Positions 55,377 to 64,000 of a stretch of DNA of 64,000 nucleotides are shown here, one piece after another (positions within the stretch are counted from its first letter, which is position 1; each line of letters begins with the position of its first letter). The notes under the pieces were generated by a model. That model saw only the letters and a list, made by a program, of their open reading frames with translations. It had not been told where the DNA came from and ran no database searches. Origin of the DNA: GCA-2731375 sp964344935 (GTDB lineage Bacteria; Pseudomonadota; Alphaproteobacteria; GCA-2731375); contig CAYFPL010000014.1 of the NCBI GenBank assembly GCA_964344935.1, positions 1 through 64,000 on the forward strand, written 5' to 3'. Position numbers and translations under genes: made by a program.

Positions 55377-56254
55377 TGATGGCGTGGGACACCATTTCAC
55401 CGATATTGGTCAGCGGCATCGTTCTTGGCTCCCTCTATGCCATGATGGCGACTGGGCTGTCCTTGGTTTGGACCACACTGGGCATCTTCAATTTCGCCCA
55501 TGGGGTATTGATGACATTGGGCGCCTATCTCGCCTGGCAGGTGGGCACCGAAGGCGGCTTCGGCCTTGGCCTGTCCTTGGGTTTGGCATTGGGCGTTGCC
55601 GGCGTTATCGCGGTCGGCTGCCTCATAGAGGCGGCCTTGGTGCGGCCGTTCCTGGGCCGAGGTAATGTGGTGCTGGTCGCGGTCATCACCACCCTTGCCG
55701 CGGCGATCTTTATCGAGAATTCCGCTCTACTGACTTGGTCTGGCCGTATCAAGCGCCTGCCGCCCCTGATATCCGGCGATGCCAGTATCCTGGGCGTCAC
55801 AATATCGGCTCAAGAGGCGCTCATCGTCGGCCTGGCACCGGCAATATTGATCGGCCTGTGGCTGTTCTTGAAATTCAGCCGCACCGGCAAGGCCATCCGC
55901 GCGGTCTCGCAGAACCGTGACGCGGCCCTCCTCGCCGGCATGAATGTGCCCCTGCTTTACGCCACCGCATTCGGCATGTCCGCCGGGTTGGCGGGGTTCG
56001 CGGGAATCCTTTTGGGTTCGATCCGCTTCATCTCGCCCGTGATGGGAAATGAACCCATGGTCAAGGCCATGATCGTCGCCATATTCGGCGGTTTGGGCAG
56101 CCTCGCCGGTACGGTCGGCGCCGCCTACGTCATCGGCCTCCTGGAAGCGGTCAGCGTTTTCTTTATCGGCCTCTATTGGACGCCCGCGGTTTTGTTCATG
56201 GTGATGATCGGCGTCCTTTTGGTCCGGCCCACTGGCTTGTTCGGTAAGCGGTAG
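55373..56254 (+). CDS. livH: ABC transporter permease, LivH-like
   Basis: The inner-membrane permease has 293 residues, about eight hydrophobic segments and the LivH hallmarks GSLYAMMATGLSLVWTTLGIFNFAHG at the start and AIFGGLGSLAGTVGAA before the last helices. It overlaps livF (ATGATG at 55373) and is followed 8 bp later by livM. It forms the translocation pore with LivM. Confidence 0.92.
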   Translation: MMMAWDTISPILVSGIVLGSLYAMMATGLSLVWTTLGIFNFAHGVLMTLGAYLAWQVGTEGGFGLGLSLGLALGVAGVIAVGCLIEAALVRPFLGRGNVVLVAVITTLAAAIFIENSALLTWSGRIKRLPPLISGDASILGVTISAQEALIVGLAPAILIGLWLFLKFSRTGKAIRAVSQNRDAALLAGMNVPLLYATAFGMSAGLAGFAGILLGSIRFISPVMGNEPMVKAMIVAIFGGLGSLAGTVGAAYVIGLLEAVSVFFIGLYWTPAVLFMVMIGVLLVRPTGLFGKR

Positions 56255-56262
56255 GGCAAGCG

Positions 56263-57240
56263 ATGAGACTGTTCGATCAGACAAACCTCTTCAAGCTGCT
56301 GGGTCTGGGTATCCTAGCCCTGCTGCCCGTTGCGATCGAAGATTCCTATTTGCGCCATTTGGTCATCGTGGCCCTGGTCTATGCGGTCGTCGCCTCGAAC
56401 TGGGACTTGAGTTTGGGCTATGGCGGGGTCTTCAACTTCGCGCATCTGGCATTCTTTGGCGTCGGCGTCTATTTCTGCGCCATCACCACCAAAGTTCTGG
56501 AAATCTCGCCCTGGCTGGCCATTCCCGGGGCCGGCCTGGCGGCGGCGTTGGCGGCCGTCATTGTCTGTCTGCCGGTGCTGCGTCTGACGGGGATCTACGT
56601 CATCCTTGTCACCTTCGCATTCAGCCAACTGATCCTGCAATTGGTGCTCAGCCAGGCGGATATCACCGGCGGCTCCGTAGGCATGGTGTTTCTGCCGTCG
56701 CTGCAAATCGGCGACTACAATTTCGCCCGCGACGGCAAGCTCGGCTACTACTACATCATCCTGTTGATCTTCGTGGCCTCGACCTTTTTTCTACGCCGCA
56801 TCGTCGCTTCCGCGTTCGGATTGGCGGTGGTGGCACTCCGCGATAACGAGGATTATGCCTTGAGCCGCGGCGTCTCCCTTGCCAAACAGCGGGTCTTCAC
56901 TCTGGCCGCCTCAGCCCTCTTCACCGGGGTGGCGGGCGGCTTCTACGCCACATACCTGCGCGTCGCCTCACCGCAAATCTTTGGCTTTGGAACTCTGTCC
57001 CTTGTTTTGAGCATGCTGCTTGTTGGCGGCATCGGTACAATCTGGGGCCCAATCCTGGCCGCCTTCGCCCTGACCTTCGTCAGCGAGGCCATCATCGATC
57101 TGGGGCCCTGGCGGCATCTGATCGTGGCAACGCTGATCGTCCTGGTACTGCTGTTTCACCCCGGCGGCATTTATTCCGCCATGCTTGGCCTGCATCGAAA
57201 GTTGACAGCCGCCACAACCAAAGGAACGGGCGACCAGTAG
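56263..57240 (+). CDS. livM: ABC transporter permease, LivM-like
   Basis: This 325-residue permease has about 9-10 hydrophobic segments with NWDLSLGYGGVFNFAHLAFFGVGVY near the start and LVGGIGTIWGPILAA late, as in LivM. It is the last gene of the livK-G-F-H-M unit. The downstream neighbour is convergent; the 145 bp between them contains no clear terminator. Confidence 0.92.
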   Translation: MRLFDQTNLFKLLGLGILALLPVAIEDSYLRHLVIVALVYAVVASNWDLSLGYGGVFNFAHLAFFGVGVYFCAITTKVLEISPWLAIPGAGLAAALAAVIVCLPVLRLTGIYVILVTFAFSQLILQLVLSQADITGGSVGMVFLPSLQIGDYNFARDGKLGYYYIILLIFVASTFFLRRIVASAFGLAVVALRDNEDYALSRGVSLAKQRVFTLAASALFTGVAGGFYATYLRVASPQIFGFGTLSLVLSMLLVGGIGTIWGPILAAFALTFVSEAIIDLGPWRHLIVATLIVLVLLFHPGGIYSAMLGLHRKLTAATTKGTGDQ

Positions 57241-57385
57241 CCGCCCGGGTGACCATAAGAGAAGTTGGGAAAGGCGACGTGGCGCTTTGTCACGACCACT
57301 GTTGGCGGCCCCTGCAAATTGCTGGAAATCGTCACGGAGGTTGGCCGATGGCCCGGGCCCGCGGCAAAATCCGCCTTCCCTGCCT

Positions 57386-58444
57386 TCAGGACCCGTTTCC
57401 TTGCAACTGCAGCTTCGGTAGGACGTCGTTTGCGAAACGCTCCATATAGTCGGGCCGCGAGCCGCCCGGCAGGGGTGTCGGCACGGGGTGGGGGACGACG
57501 ATATCGATCTCGTAGGGCAGATCCAATGCCTTGGAAAGTTGCGCCGCCATCATCTCCGGCGTCCCGAACAAGGCGAAGGCCTCGGCAATGTCATCCGACA
57601 GGAATGACACCAAACGGCCGGATTCGGTCAGGTCGGCGGCATGATGGAAATCCGGCCAGACCTGTTTTTTGAGTTCCTCTACGTCCGGCCCGTCCCAATC
57701 AAACCCCGGCTTATCGAACAGCATGGGGGAATATTCGTAATAACCCGCCGCCATGGAACGGCTCATGAAGGCTGCCTGTTCCGGATCGTCCGTCAGGATG
57801 GTGTGGAAGATAAGACCGATCCGGACGTCGTCCGGATCGCGGTTCGCCTCGACGGCGCCCGCGCGCACCGCCTGGATGGACGCCTCCAGGTTTGCCTTGT
57901 GACAGCCAACACGGATGAAAACGCCGTCGGCGACACGGCCGGCCATGCGCAACGTCTTCGGCCCGCCTGCGGCGATCCAAAGCGGTACGGTGCGGGCATG
58001 GCGCAACTGCGCCGGTTTGGCCGCGCCAACTTCAACGCCGTCACCGGCGAGTAGCTGTCGCGTCAATTCTGTCGCCGCCTCCAATTCAGCAATGCGGGCC
58101 GGGCGCCGACCCACCAGCCGGACGGCCGTATCGCCGGCACCATAGGCCAGGACGGTGCGCCCCGGTGCTAACCCTTCGACAGTGGCGATCGAAGATGCCA
58201 TTACCGCCGGATGGCGGATCACCGGGTTCTCCAACAAGGGGCCGAGCTTGATGCGCTCGGTTTCAACCGCCGCGAAGGCCAGGTTCACGTACGGGTCCTG
58301 CAGGAGCAAAGGAGAACTGGGGATGAAGGCATACCCCCAACCCAGTTCCTCCGCACGACGGGCGTCTTTGGCGAATGTTTGCGGCGAGGAATAGTCAAAC
58401 CGGTTCAATCCAAAACGAGGCAACGATGTCGTTCGATCCTGCAT
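57386..58444 (-). CDS. LLM-class flavin/F420-dependent oxidoreductase
   Basis: The 352-residue luciferase-like barrel contains EELGWGYAFIPSSP, TVLAYGAGDTAVRL, PLWIAAGGPKTLRMA and GRVADGVFI. The methylene-H4MPT reductase-like pattern (GPKTLRMAG) points to the F420-type branch. It is convergent to livM and lies upstream of a PAS protein. It is the fourth LLM gene of the window, but separate from the catabolic operons. Confidence 0.85.
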   Translation of the reverse strand: MQDRTTSLPRFGLNRFDYSSPQTFAKDARRAEELGWGYAFIPSSPLLLQDPYVNLAFAAVETERIKLGPLLENPVIRHPAVMASSIATVEGLAPGRTVLAYGAGDTAVRLVGRRPARIAELEAATELTRQLLAGDGVEVGAAKPAQLRHARTVPLWIAAGGPKTLRMAGRVADGVFIRVGCHKANLEASIQAVRAGAVEANRDPDDVRIGLIFHTILTDDPEQAAFMSRSMAAGYYEYSPMLFDKPGFDWDGPDVEELKKQVWPDFHHAADLTESGRLVSFLSDDIAEAFALFGTPEMMAAQLSKALDLPYEIDIVVPHPVPTPLPGGSRPDYMERFANDVLPKLQLQGNGS

Positions 58445-58557
58445 GCATTTTCCGCTTCACTGGCTCGGTTGCGCTGGCGTCATTCTAACCCGCTTTCGGG
58501 CCGGACTATCTGGCAATCACGATCGATTGGCAAAGAGTGGCGGTGTTGGAAACAGAG

Positions 58558-59028
58558 TCAGCGCAAATCGTAATTTACGGCTCCCATAATCATCTCCACA
58601 GTCTCGCCGCCTCTCGACAATGGAAATAAGACACACTCGAAGGACTGCCAATCCATGCCGGCAAAGCCGGAAGTGCCGGACCACCGGAGCGGCTGCCCGT
58701 TTTCGACAACCCATTTGAACGGGCCGCTGATGGCCGGGAAAACATCCCCCGCATAATATTCGTCGAAATACTGTCCAGTGGCATCCCGGTTAACCGCCGC
58801 AGTGATATGCGTGCCTATCAGACGCCATCGTAGGCGTGGTGTCTGTTGCCGGATAACATCGACCAATTCCAGATGCGGCAACAGGTGCCGGGGGATCTGT
58901 ATTGGATCAATGTCATCATAAGACGGCATTTGGCGATCCCCCCGTAACGTCCGCCAGTATTCCATGGCTTCGATAAGAAGCGTGTTCTGGATGTTCAGTC
59001 CGGGATCGACATCACCCTGAAGTTCCAT
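58558..59028 (-). CDS. PAS-domain (PAS_5-type) sensor protein
   Basis: The 156-residue protein is a stand-alone PAS-like domain: YWRTLRGDRQMPSYDDIDPIQIPRHLLPHLEL at the start, RLRWRLIGTHI and CVLFPLSRGGETVEMIMGA at the end. PAS_5 proteins of this length are common in Alphaproteobacteria and have no attached output. GGAGG precedes the ATG. It is divergent from an FAD monooxygenase gene. Confidence 0.83.
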   Translation of the reverse strand: MELQGDVDPGLNIQNTLLIEAMEYWRTLRGDRQMPSYDDIDPIQIPRHLLPHLELVDVIRQQTPRLRWRLIGTHITAAVNRDATGQYFDEYYAGDVFPAISGPFKWVVENGQPLRWSGTSGFAGMDWQSFECVLFPLSRGGETVEMIMGAVNYDLR

Positions 59029-59440
59029 CCAACCTCCAGATGGGAATCCGCCGTAACTTGGATCGAAAAATCAATATACAGCCGAAAATTCCCGGCAACG
59101 CATGGATTGATAACGATCCTATGACAAAACCCCACGATTGTTGCAGATTGGCTTGGCAATCATATGCCGCCATCGTCGCTTGTCCATACGCCGATTTTTG
59201 CGATCGGGTGCTTTGCCCCTGATGGATGAAGAATGATTTGTGTCGTTTGACCGAGGCCGATCCCAGCACATTGCGGCCACAAGGTGGAGGTTTTGGTCGA
59301 CGCGCGTTTCTAGCGAAGAACAATGCCTGAAAGAGCGGCATCGGGTTTTGACGTACGGGGGATTATCGGAACGGGCATTGCTCCCTGGTCACAGCTATAT
59401 CTCGTGATACGATTTGCGGCGCGCCTGTCCATCATCTTCG
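59029..59440. other. 412-bp divergent intergenic region, no gene recognised
   Basis: A 60-codon open frame exists at 59040-59222 but has no recognisable features and no good ribosome-binding site. The region probably holds the promoters of the PAS gene (-) and the FAD monooxygenase gene (+). No clear repeat or RNA element was found. Confidence 0.45.
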
Positions 59441-61111
59441 ATGCAAACGAACTTAGGAAACCAGGCTTTGAAGAAGGTTCCCATTCTCATTTCCGGCGGT
59501 GGCTCCGTAGGACTGTCCTTGGCGGCCGATCTTGGTTGGCGCGGTATTGATTGCCTGGCAGTCGAGCGCATGGAGACCCTGAATATGCACCCGCGCGCCA
59601 ATGCCGTTGCCAACCGGACGATGGAATATTACCGGCGCTGGGGTATCGACGAGGCAATCAGCAGGGCTGGGGTACCACCCGATTTGCCCGCCAACTACTA
59701 CTATGTAACGACACTAGCCGGCCGGCTTTTGCACGGTGTCGAGCTGCCGCCGTTTCGAGAGCTCAACAAATTGACGGCTCAGGGCGGCTACGCAAAGGAT
59801 GAACACAAATGGTCGCCCTATCTAAAAACCATAACCGGCCAGCACGAAGTTGAAAGCGCTATTCTCGACTATGTCAAACGCCAGGACAGTGTGGATTTTC
59901 GTTTCGGTTGGGAACTGCTCGATTTTGACGAAGTCGAAACGGGTGTGTGCTGCCGCATCGGCACCAGTGACGGGGCCGTCGAAGAGGAGCTGTTCTGCGA
60001 TTTCCTAGTCGCATGCGATGGCGGACGTTCGATGATACGCCGCAAGCTGGGCATTGAGCTAGGCGGCCGTGCCAACTTGGCAGATTTCGTGTCGTTCTAT
60101 TTCCGTGCGCCAAGTTTCATGCAATGCCACCAATTTGGTCATGCCAACATCTTTTTCCCGCTACATCGCGATCATCGCGGATTTCTGCTCAATTGGGATG
60201 GGGGTACGACCTTCACTTTTCATGTGATCTTGGAAGAAGGGCAGACCTGGAAGGATATCGACCCCATCGCCGCAATTCATGGGGTGCTCGGGCAGCCGAC
60301 CGAGGTGGAGATCTTGTCGGTGCAACCCTGGACCGCTCACGCCCTGGTCGCCGATCAGTATCGACAGGGCCGTGTTTTTCTGGCTGGCGACGCAGCCCAT
60401 CTGTTTTCGCCGACGGGAGGTTTCGGCATGAATACAGGTGTGTCCGACGTCATCGACCTGTCATGGAAAATGCAAGCCAGCCTCGAAGGCTGGGCCGGAC
60501 CCCGCCTGCTTGACAGCTACCACAATGAACGGCGTCCTATCGGCATCCGTAATACGACCGAGGCGGCGGATTGCTTCGATCGCCTCTTCGCGGTCATGCA
60601 GGAAGGTGATGTCATCGATGAAGACAGCCTCGCGGGCGATGAGGTGCGTGCCCGGTTGAAGACACTGATCGTTCAACAAGAGAAACTCATCGTCTCCTCC
60701 GGCACTTTATTGGGCTATCGCTATAGCGATTCCGACGTCATTGTGCCCGACGGCAGTGCCGAGCCGCCTGACGATGCGCGAAACTATGTGCCAACCGCCC
60801 GCCCCGGACATCGCGCACCGCACATCTGGCTCGACGATGGACGCTCCATCCTGGATCACTTCACTCAAGGATTTACACTCTTGGTCATGGGGGCTGCCGC
60901 CGTCCATGCCGCAACGGCTACGCGAGGGATTAAGCTTGCAGCAGACCGAATCGGGTTGCCCTTGAAAGTGGTACCAATACCCGACGAAGCTGCGGCCAGT
61001 TTATACGAGGCCCAATACGCCCTGATCCGCCCCGATATGATGGTTGCGTGGCGAGGCGATCGTCTACCTAGCAATACGGATGCGATCCTTAACACTGTTC
61101 GCGGCGCTTGA
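59441..61111 (+). CDS. FAD-dependent aromatic monooxygenase (PHBH/MhpA-like)
   Basis: A 556-residue class A flavoprotein monooxygenase with dinucleotide motif ISGGGSVGLSLAADL (residues 19-24 for GGGSVG), a DG-type motif near CDFLVACDGGRSMIRRKLG, and GDAAHLFSPTGGFGMNTG, the second FAD-binding signature. It would hydroxylate a phenolic substrate with NAD(P)H and O2. ATG 59441 is preferred; an upstream start at 59414 is possible. The last ~150 residues form the thioredoxin-like tail seen in MhpA and relatives. Confidence 0.9.
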   Translation: MQTNLGNQALKKVPILISGGGSVGLSLAADLGWRGIDCLAVERMETLNMHPRANAVANRTMEYYRRWGIDEAISRAGVPPDLPANYYYVTTLAGRLLHGVELPPFRELNKLTAQGGYAKDEHKWSPYLKTITGQHEVESAILDYVKRQDSVDFRFGWELLDFDEVETGVCCRIGTSDGAVEEELFCDFLVACDGGRSMIRRKLGIELGGRANLADFVSFYFRAPSFMQCHQFGHANIFFPLHRDHRGFLLNWDGGTTFTFHVILEEGQTWKDIDPIAAIHGVLGQPTEVEILSVQPWTAHALVADQYRQGRVFLAGDAAHLFSPTGGFGMNTGVSDVIDLSWKMQASLEGWAGPRLLDSYHNERRPIGIRNTTEAADCFDRLFAVMQEGDVIDEDSLAGDEVRARLKTLIVQQEKLIVSSGTLLGYRYSDSDVIVPDGSAEPPDDARNYVPTARPGHRAPHIWLDDGRSILDHFTQGFTLLVMGAAAVHAATATRGIKLAADRIGLPLKVVPIPDEAAASLYEAQYALIRPDMMVAWRGDRLPSNTDAILNTVRGA

Positions 61112-61290
61112 AGATCATACGCCTGCCACTTGGCCAATTACCGTGCAAACCCATAAATGGATGCAGATCGAACGTCACAAAAATGGCGAACGTCACTTAC
61201 AGAATGCCAAAACCAGGCCGCATAAGAAGAACCGAGGCAACGAGGCTTCTGGCCGAGGCCAATTCGGACACAGTACGGACACAAAATGAC

Positions 61291-61314
61291 GGCTTCGGAT
61301 CGTTGTCCGAAGCC
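61291..61314. terminator. 9-bp hairpin near tRNA fragment
   Basis: GGCTTCGGA (61291-61299) pairs exactly with TCCGAAGCC (61306-61314) around TCGTTG. It lies 180 bp after the monooxygenase gene and 31 bp from the tRNA remnant, and is the kind of hairpin found downstream of a tRNA gene read on the minus strand (then followed by GTCATTTTGTG). Direction is uncertain. Confidence 0.5.
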
Positions 61315-61344
61315 AGTGTGTAGTGATTTGATTTTATGTAGTTT

Positions 61345-61390
<46 letters not shown>

Positions 61391-61839
61391 GGTGAATTAG
61401 TATTCAATTTTTATTCATGAAAACAAAGGGTTGCACAAAGTGTAGTGCGATATGTTGCAGTTATGTCGCGTCCAGTTATCCGGAATCGGCGGGATACCTG
61501 GGTATTCGTTGGCAATGTACGAAAGGCATCTTGGTTTCAATCGTGAAATCAGACTTGGACGACTACAGCAATATCGGCTTCACACTCAGAACCGACCGTA
61601 GTCTGAGAGACTGCCGACAATCCTTGTTTGCTCCGTTTCGGACAAGGCGGCGAGACGGTGGCGGCAATTTTTCGGAGCACCGAGCCGCTGAAAATGAGTG
61701 GCGCCAAATAACTACGTTCGCCTGGGCTGGCCAGTCGCCGTCGTCTGCTGATACGTTTGTACTTTCTGGTGTGCCATTAGGCCTGAGATCGGTTTCACAC
61801 GGATTGAGTTCCCTTATTATTTGGCGATTGGGGTTTCGA
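61391..61839. other. 449-bp region after tRNA remnant, no gene recognised
   Basis: Both strands contain open frames, but neither resembles an integrase, transposase or any family I know. The beginning is A+T-rich (TTCATGAATAAAAATTG on the minus strand). The + frame merges with the next gene, making its 5' end ambiguous. It may hold a decayed piece of an integrative element and the promoter of the isomerase gene. Confidence 0.4.
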
Positions 61840-62703
61840 ATGATTCTTGGCGTAGCCGGTCTTGTTAACGGCGATTGGCGCAGCATTGACAGAAGCGTCC
61901 TACAGCGAGCGAAGGACCTCGAATTCCGGACCGTTCAAATTCGCGTAGATGATCCGGCATCGGCGAGCGTTGATGAAATCACCCGTGTTGCAGGTCTCTA
62001 TGAAGAGTTCGGATTTCCCATGGCGCAGTCAGTTGGCCATTATGGCAACGGACTTTGCTCTGACGACGATGCGGAGCGATCCGCCGCCATTACATTCGTT
62101 GAAGAGATGATCAGGTTCAGCGCCCGACTTGGGTGCCCGAACACCTATTTCCGTCCGGGGAGTATGAACAAGAACGGAGCCTGGCTGCCTCATCCTGAGA
62201 ACCGATCGCCTGAGGTGTTCGAACGGCTGATTGATAGTGCAAAGCAACTTTGCCCCGTTGCCGAATCCGAAGGCGTTGATCTCGCCATCGAGGGCGGCGT
62301 GGTCTGCCCCGTCTATTCGGCACAACGCGTACGAGACCTCATCGATGCGGTCGGATCGCCGTCCATGAAGTTCAACATGGACCCGGTAAACTTCGTGGGA
62401 TCGATTGAGCAGGCCTATGCCAACACCGAACTGCAGAATGAGTTTTACGATCTGCTGCCCAACCGCATCCTAGGCGCACACGCAAAGGACTTCACACTCG
62501 TCGCATCGCTGCTGCCGCATTTCGAAGAGTCGATCATCGGACAATCGGAAAGCATGCTGGACCAGCGGACGTTTCTGCAAGGCATGCAGCGGGTCTGCCC
62601 TGACGGCCACATTCTGATCGAGCATCTGCCTGACGATAAGGTACCGCTGGCGGCTGAGGGGCTGCGGCGCGCGGCAAGTGAAGCCGGCATTTTCTGGGAC
62701 TAA
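61840..62703 (+). CDS. Sugar phosphate isomerase/epimerase-like TIM-barrel protein
   Basis: The 287 residues have the AP-endonuclease-2/xylose-isomerase-like barrel layout: DWRSIDRSVLQRAKDLEF at the start, then metal-binding candidates E in LAIEGGVVCP, D in KFNMDPVNF, H in GAHAKDF and the last E in LIEHLP. Many members isomerise or epimerise sugars or act on inosose. ATG 61840 was chosen because conserved sequence begins there, although the frame is open back to 61417. It is convergent with an SDR gene. Confidence 0.78.
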   Translation: MILGVAGLVNGDWRSIDRSVLQRAKDLEFRTVQIRVDDPASASVDEITRVAGLYEEFGFPMAQSVGHYGNGLCSDDDAERSAAITFVEEMIRFSARLGCPNTYFRPGSMNKNGAWLPHPENRSPEVFERLIDSAKQLCPVAESEGVDLAIEGGVVCPVYSAQRVRDLIDAVGSPSMKFNMDPVNFVGSIEQAYANTELQNEFYDLLPNRILGAHAKDFTLVASLLPHFEESIIGQSESMLDQRTFLQGMQRVCPDGHILIEHLPDDKVPLAAEGLRRAASEAGIFWD

Positions 62704-62759
62704 GTCACGGTTTCCGAACGTGCAATAACATTAGAACGGCGCGTCGCAGATGATGCCCC

Positions 62760-63524
62760 CTATGCGGTGCGGACGCTGCCTCGGAGTACGTTTGCTTCGT
62801 CAGAGGCCATGAAGATGATCACTTTCGCCACGTCGTCGGGCGAGACCAGAGACTCCATGGTTCTGTCGAATTTGCCCTTGTCCCCCGTGATATCAAACGA
62901 TTCCTTTGCCTGCGACAGCTTGAGGGGGGTCTCCACCGATCCCGGCAGCACGTCGTTCACCCTGATCCCATATTTTTCGAGTGCATTCTGCATTACGAGC
63001 GTAAGGCCGTGGACACCGCCCTTTGACGACCCGTATGCAAACGACGACGAACCATTGAGTACGCCCGCGCCTGATGACGCGAGAATTATGGTCCCGCTGC
63101 GCTGTTCCTTCATGAATTTCGAGACATGCTTAGAAACAAGGAACGAGCCACGCAAGTTGATGTCGAGGACTTCGTCCCAGGTCTCTTCAGGAAGTTCGTC
63201 GAGTTCTACCGCAGCGCCCTGCAACACCCCAGCCAGGTGAACCAAAATGTCTATTCTACTAAGCCACTCGTGAGCGCCCGAAACAGCGTTTTCGACGTCC
63301 TCACCTTCCCGCAAATCGACATGCCAGTACCGCGCGTCTCCACCGGTCCCGACAATGGCATCGATGGTCTCGTTGGCATCGGCATCGTTGACATCGAACA
63401 GGGCAACCTTTGCCCCGTATTCAGCCGACCGCACTGCGACGGCGCGTCCGATACCGCTTGCGCCACCGGTGACGACCATTTTTTTCCCACTCAGATCAAC
63501 AGGCAATTTTCTGTCTCCATTCAC
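62760..63524 (-). CDS. SDR-family NAD(P)-dependent oxidoreductase
   Basis: The 254-residue classical SDR has cofactor motif TGGASGIG (about 19-26), HLAG in place of NNAG, and an intact catalytic S/YxxxK (ASSGAGVLNGSSSFAYGSSK). The C-terminus ends ANVLRGSVRTA, lacking the usual ~8-residue P-V-D-G-G segment, so it is slightly truncated. The GTG start has only a weak ribosome-binding site, so the N-terminus is less certain. It follows a lactonase-like gene on the minus strand, as in sugar or polyol catabolism. Confidence 0.85.
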   Translation of the reverse strand: MNGDRKLPVDLSGKKMVVTGGASGIGRAVAVRSAEYGAKVALFDVNDADANETIDAIVGTGGDARYWHVDLREGEDVENAVSGAHEWLSRIDILVHLAGVLQGAAVELDELPEETWDEVLDINLRGSFLVSKHVSKFMKEQRSGTIILASSGAGVLNGSSSFAYGSSKGGVHGLTLVMQNALEKYGIRVNDVLPGSVETPLKLSQAKESFDITGDKGKFDRTMESLVSPDDVAKVIIFMASDEANVLRGSVRTA

Positions 63525-63629
63525 AGAACCAATTGGCTGGCAGAAGCAATGTTGGAGACGCCAAGTCGCTCAATAGACTTTCTCCTGTTTCTTATCGCCA
63601 GAGATCCGTCCTATAGCGCTGTAACCAGA

Positions 63630-64000
63630 TCAAATGACTGCGATGTCGGCGGCACATGGGGCATGCTGGGTGTGGATGCGTTCAAGCGCACCGGTCGCTT
63701 GGTCAATTTGGAAGCATTCGACGCAATCTGCGTCCTGGCTCGCCACCAGCAGGTACTTGCCGCTTGGGTCCAGTGTGAGATTCCGGGCGTTGGAGTTGGC
63801 TGTAAGCGCATGTCGGCTTGAAAACGTTAACTTGCCGTCGTCGCGATCCACCGTGAACACAGCAATGCTCTGATGAACTCGGCAGATGTAAAAATAATGC
63901 AGTCCGTCTGCCGACAAACAGCCTTCGGCGCCCCAGAGGTCGGACCTGCCGAAATTTTCCGGATGGTCGTGTCCGTCGAAATCGTCCGGATAGCAGCGTA
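63630..64000 (-). CDS. Lactonase-family beta-propeller protein (partial, 3' end)
   Basis: The frame is open to the right edge, so the 5' part lies outside the window; 123 codons are visible. Blades are seen as HYFYICRVHQSIAVFTVDRDDGKL and GKYLLVASQDADCVECFQIDQATGAL, the repeated F-x-I/V-D-x-x-x-G-x-L pattern of the 6-phosphogluconolactonase/Pgl-type seven-bladed propeller. The final strand ends shortly after IHTQHAPCAADIAVI, as in complete proteins. It likely hydrolyses a sugar lactone, in keeping with the neighbouring SDR and isomerase-like genes. Confidence 0.8.
   Translation of the reverse strand, partial: RCYPDDFDGHDHPENFGRSDLWGAEGCLSADGLHYFYICRVHQSIAVFTVDRDDGKLTFSSRHALTANSNARNLTLDPSGKYLLVASQDADCVECFQIDQATGALERIHTQHAPCAADIAVI

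Noticed and set aside
59040..59222. 60-codon open frame
   Set aside because: No RBS, no motif, and it lies in the divergent promoter region.
61417..61839. In-frame N-terminal extension of the isomerase-like protein
   Set aside because: The 141 added residues show no family resemblance, begin beside the tRNA scar, and conserved sequence starts only at ATG 61840.

Overview
The window looks like part of an alphaproteobacterial chromosome, probably a free-living heterotroph of the Rhodospirillales or a nearby order. The clues are the moderately high G+C, the family content (PAS_5-type sensor, cyclase/AAA/TPR signalling protein, hydantoinase A/B pair, many LLM flavoproteins and Rieske oxygenases), and a tRNA-fMet fragment of alphaproteobacterial type. 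The placement is an inference without database searches. A run of 10 Ns at 29022-29031 shows that this is a draft or metagenome-derived assembly.

Layout. 1-5977: 3' part of a very large secreted VCBS/cadherin-like protein with two LamG-like domains, two PPC-like domains and an RTX-like tail; it contains an 816-bp tandem duplication. 6.4-13.3 kb: metallophosphoesterase with an unassigned C-terminal half, PhyH-type dioxygenase fused to a degenerate Nudix-like domain, and a class III cyclase/AAA/TPR protein. 13.4-19.5 kb: thiolase, hydantoinase B and A, FkbM-like methyltransferase. 19.6-27.4 kb: a stress and proteostasis block, with a UspA and an APC permease on + facing a minus-strand operon FNT channel > Lon-like protease > Usp-like protein > FtsH-like protease. 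27.6-41.6 kb: oxidative catabolism genes in four transcription units: SDR-LLM-GST (-), Rieske-MetE-like-MBL (+), AKR-VOC-MetE-like (-), AKR-LLM-LLM-LigB-like dioxygenase-Rieske (+).

41.7-48.7 kb: a complete set of corrinoid methyltransferase components: a corrinoid shuttle protein, a DHPS/MtrH-like methyltransferase, a GlxA-type regulator, an ASKHA ferredoxin-like reductive activase (RACo), a DUF1638 protein and a non-pyrrolysine MttB-family methyltransferase. 48.8-57.2 kb: RsbW-like kinase, M14-like hydrolase and alpha/beta hydrolase, AraC regulator, and a full Liv-type ABC importer. 57.4-64 kb: LLM oxidoreductase, PAS sensor, FAD monooxygenase, a tRNA-fMet 3' fragment (probable attachment-site scar), a sugar isomerase-like protein, an SDR and the 3' end of a lactonase-type beta-propeller gene.

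Working model (inference): the Liv importer brings in a methylated, possibly amide- or ester-linked substrate. Hydrolases and oxygenases act on its skeleton. The MttB/corrinoid/MtrH-like chain passes methyl groups to a folate, with RACo rescuing oxidised corrinoid. Two short MetE-like proteins beside Rieske oxygenases suggest a second methyl-transfer or homocysteine branch. Bringing an oxygen-sensitive corrinoid pathway together with so many oxygenases is the most interesting feature of the window.
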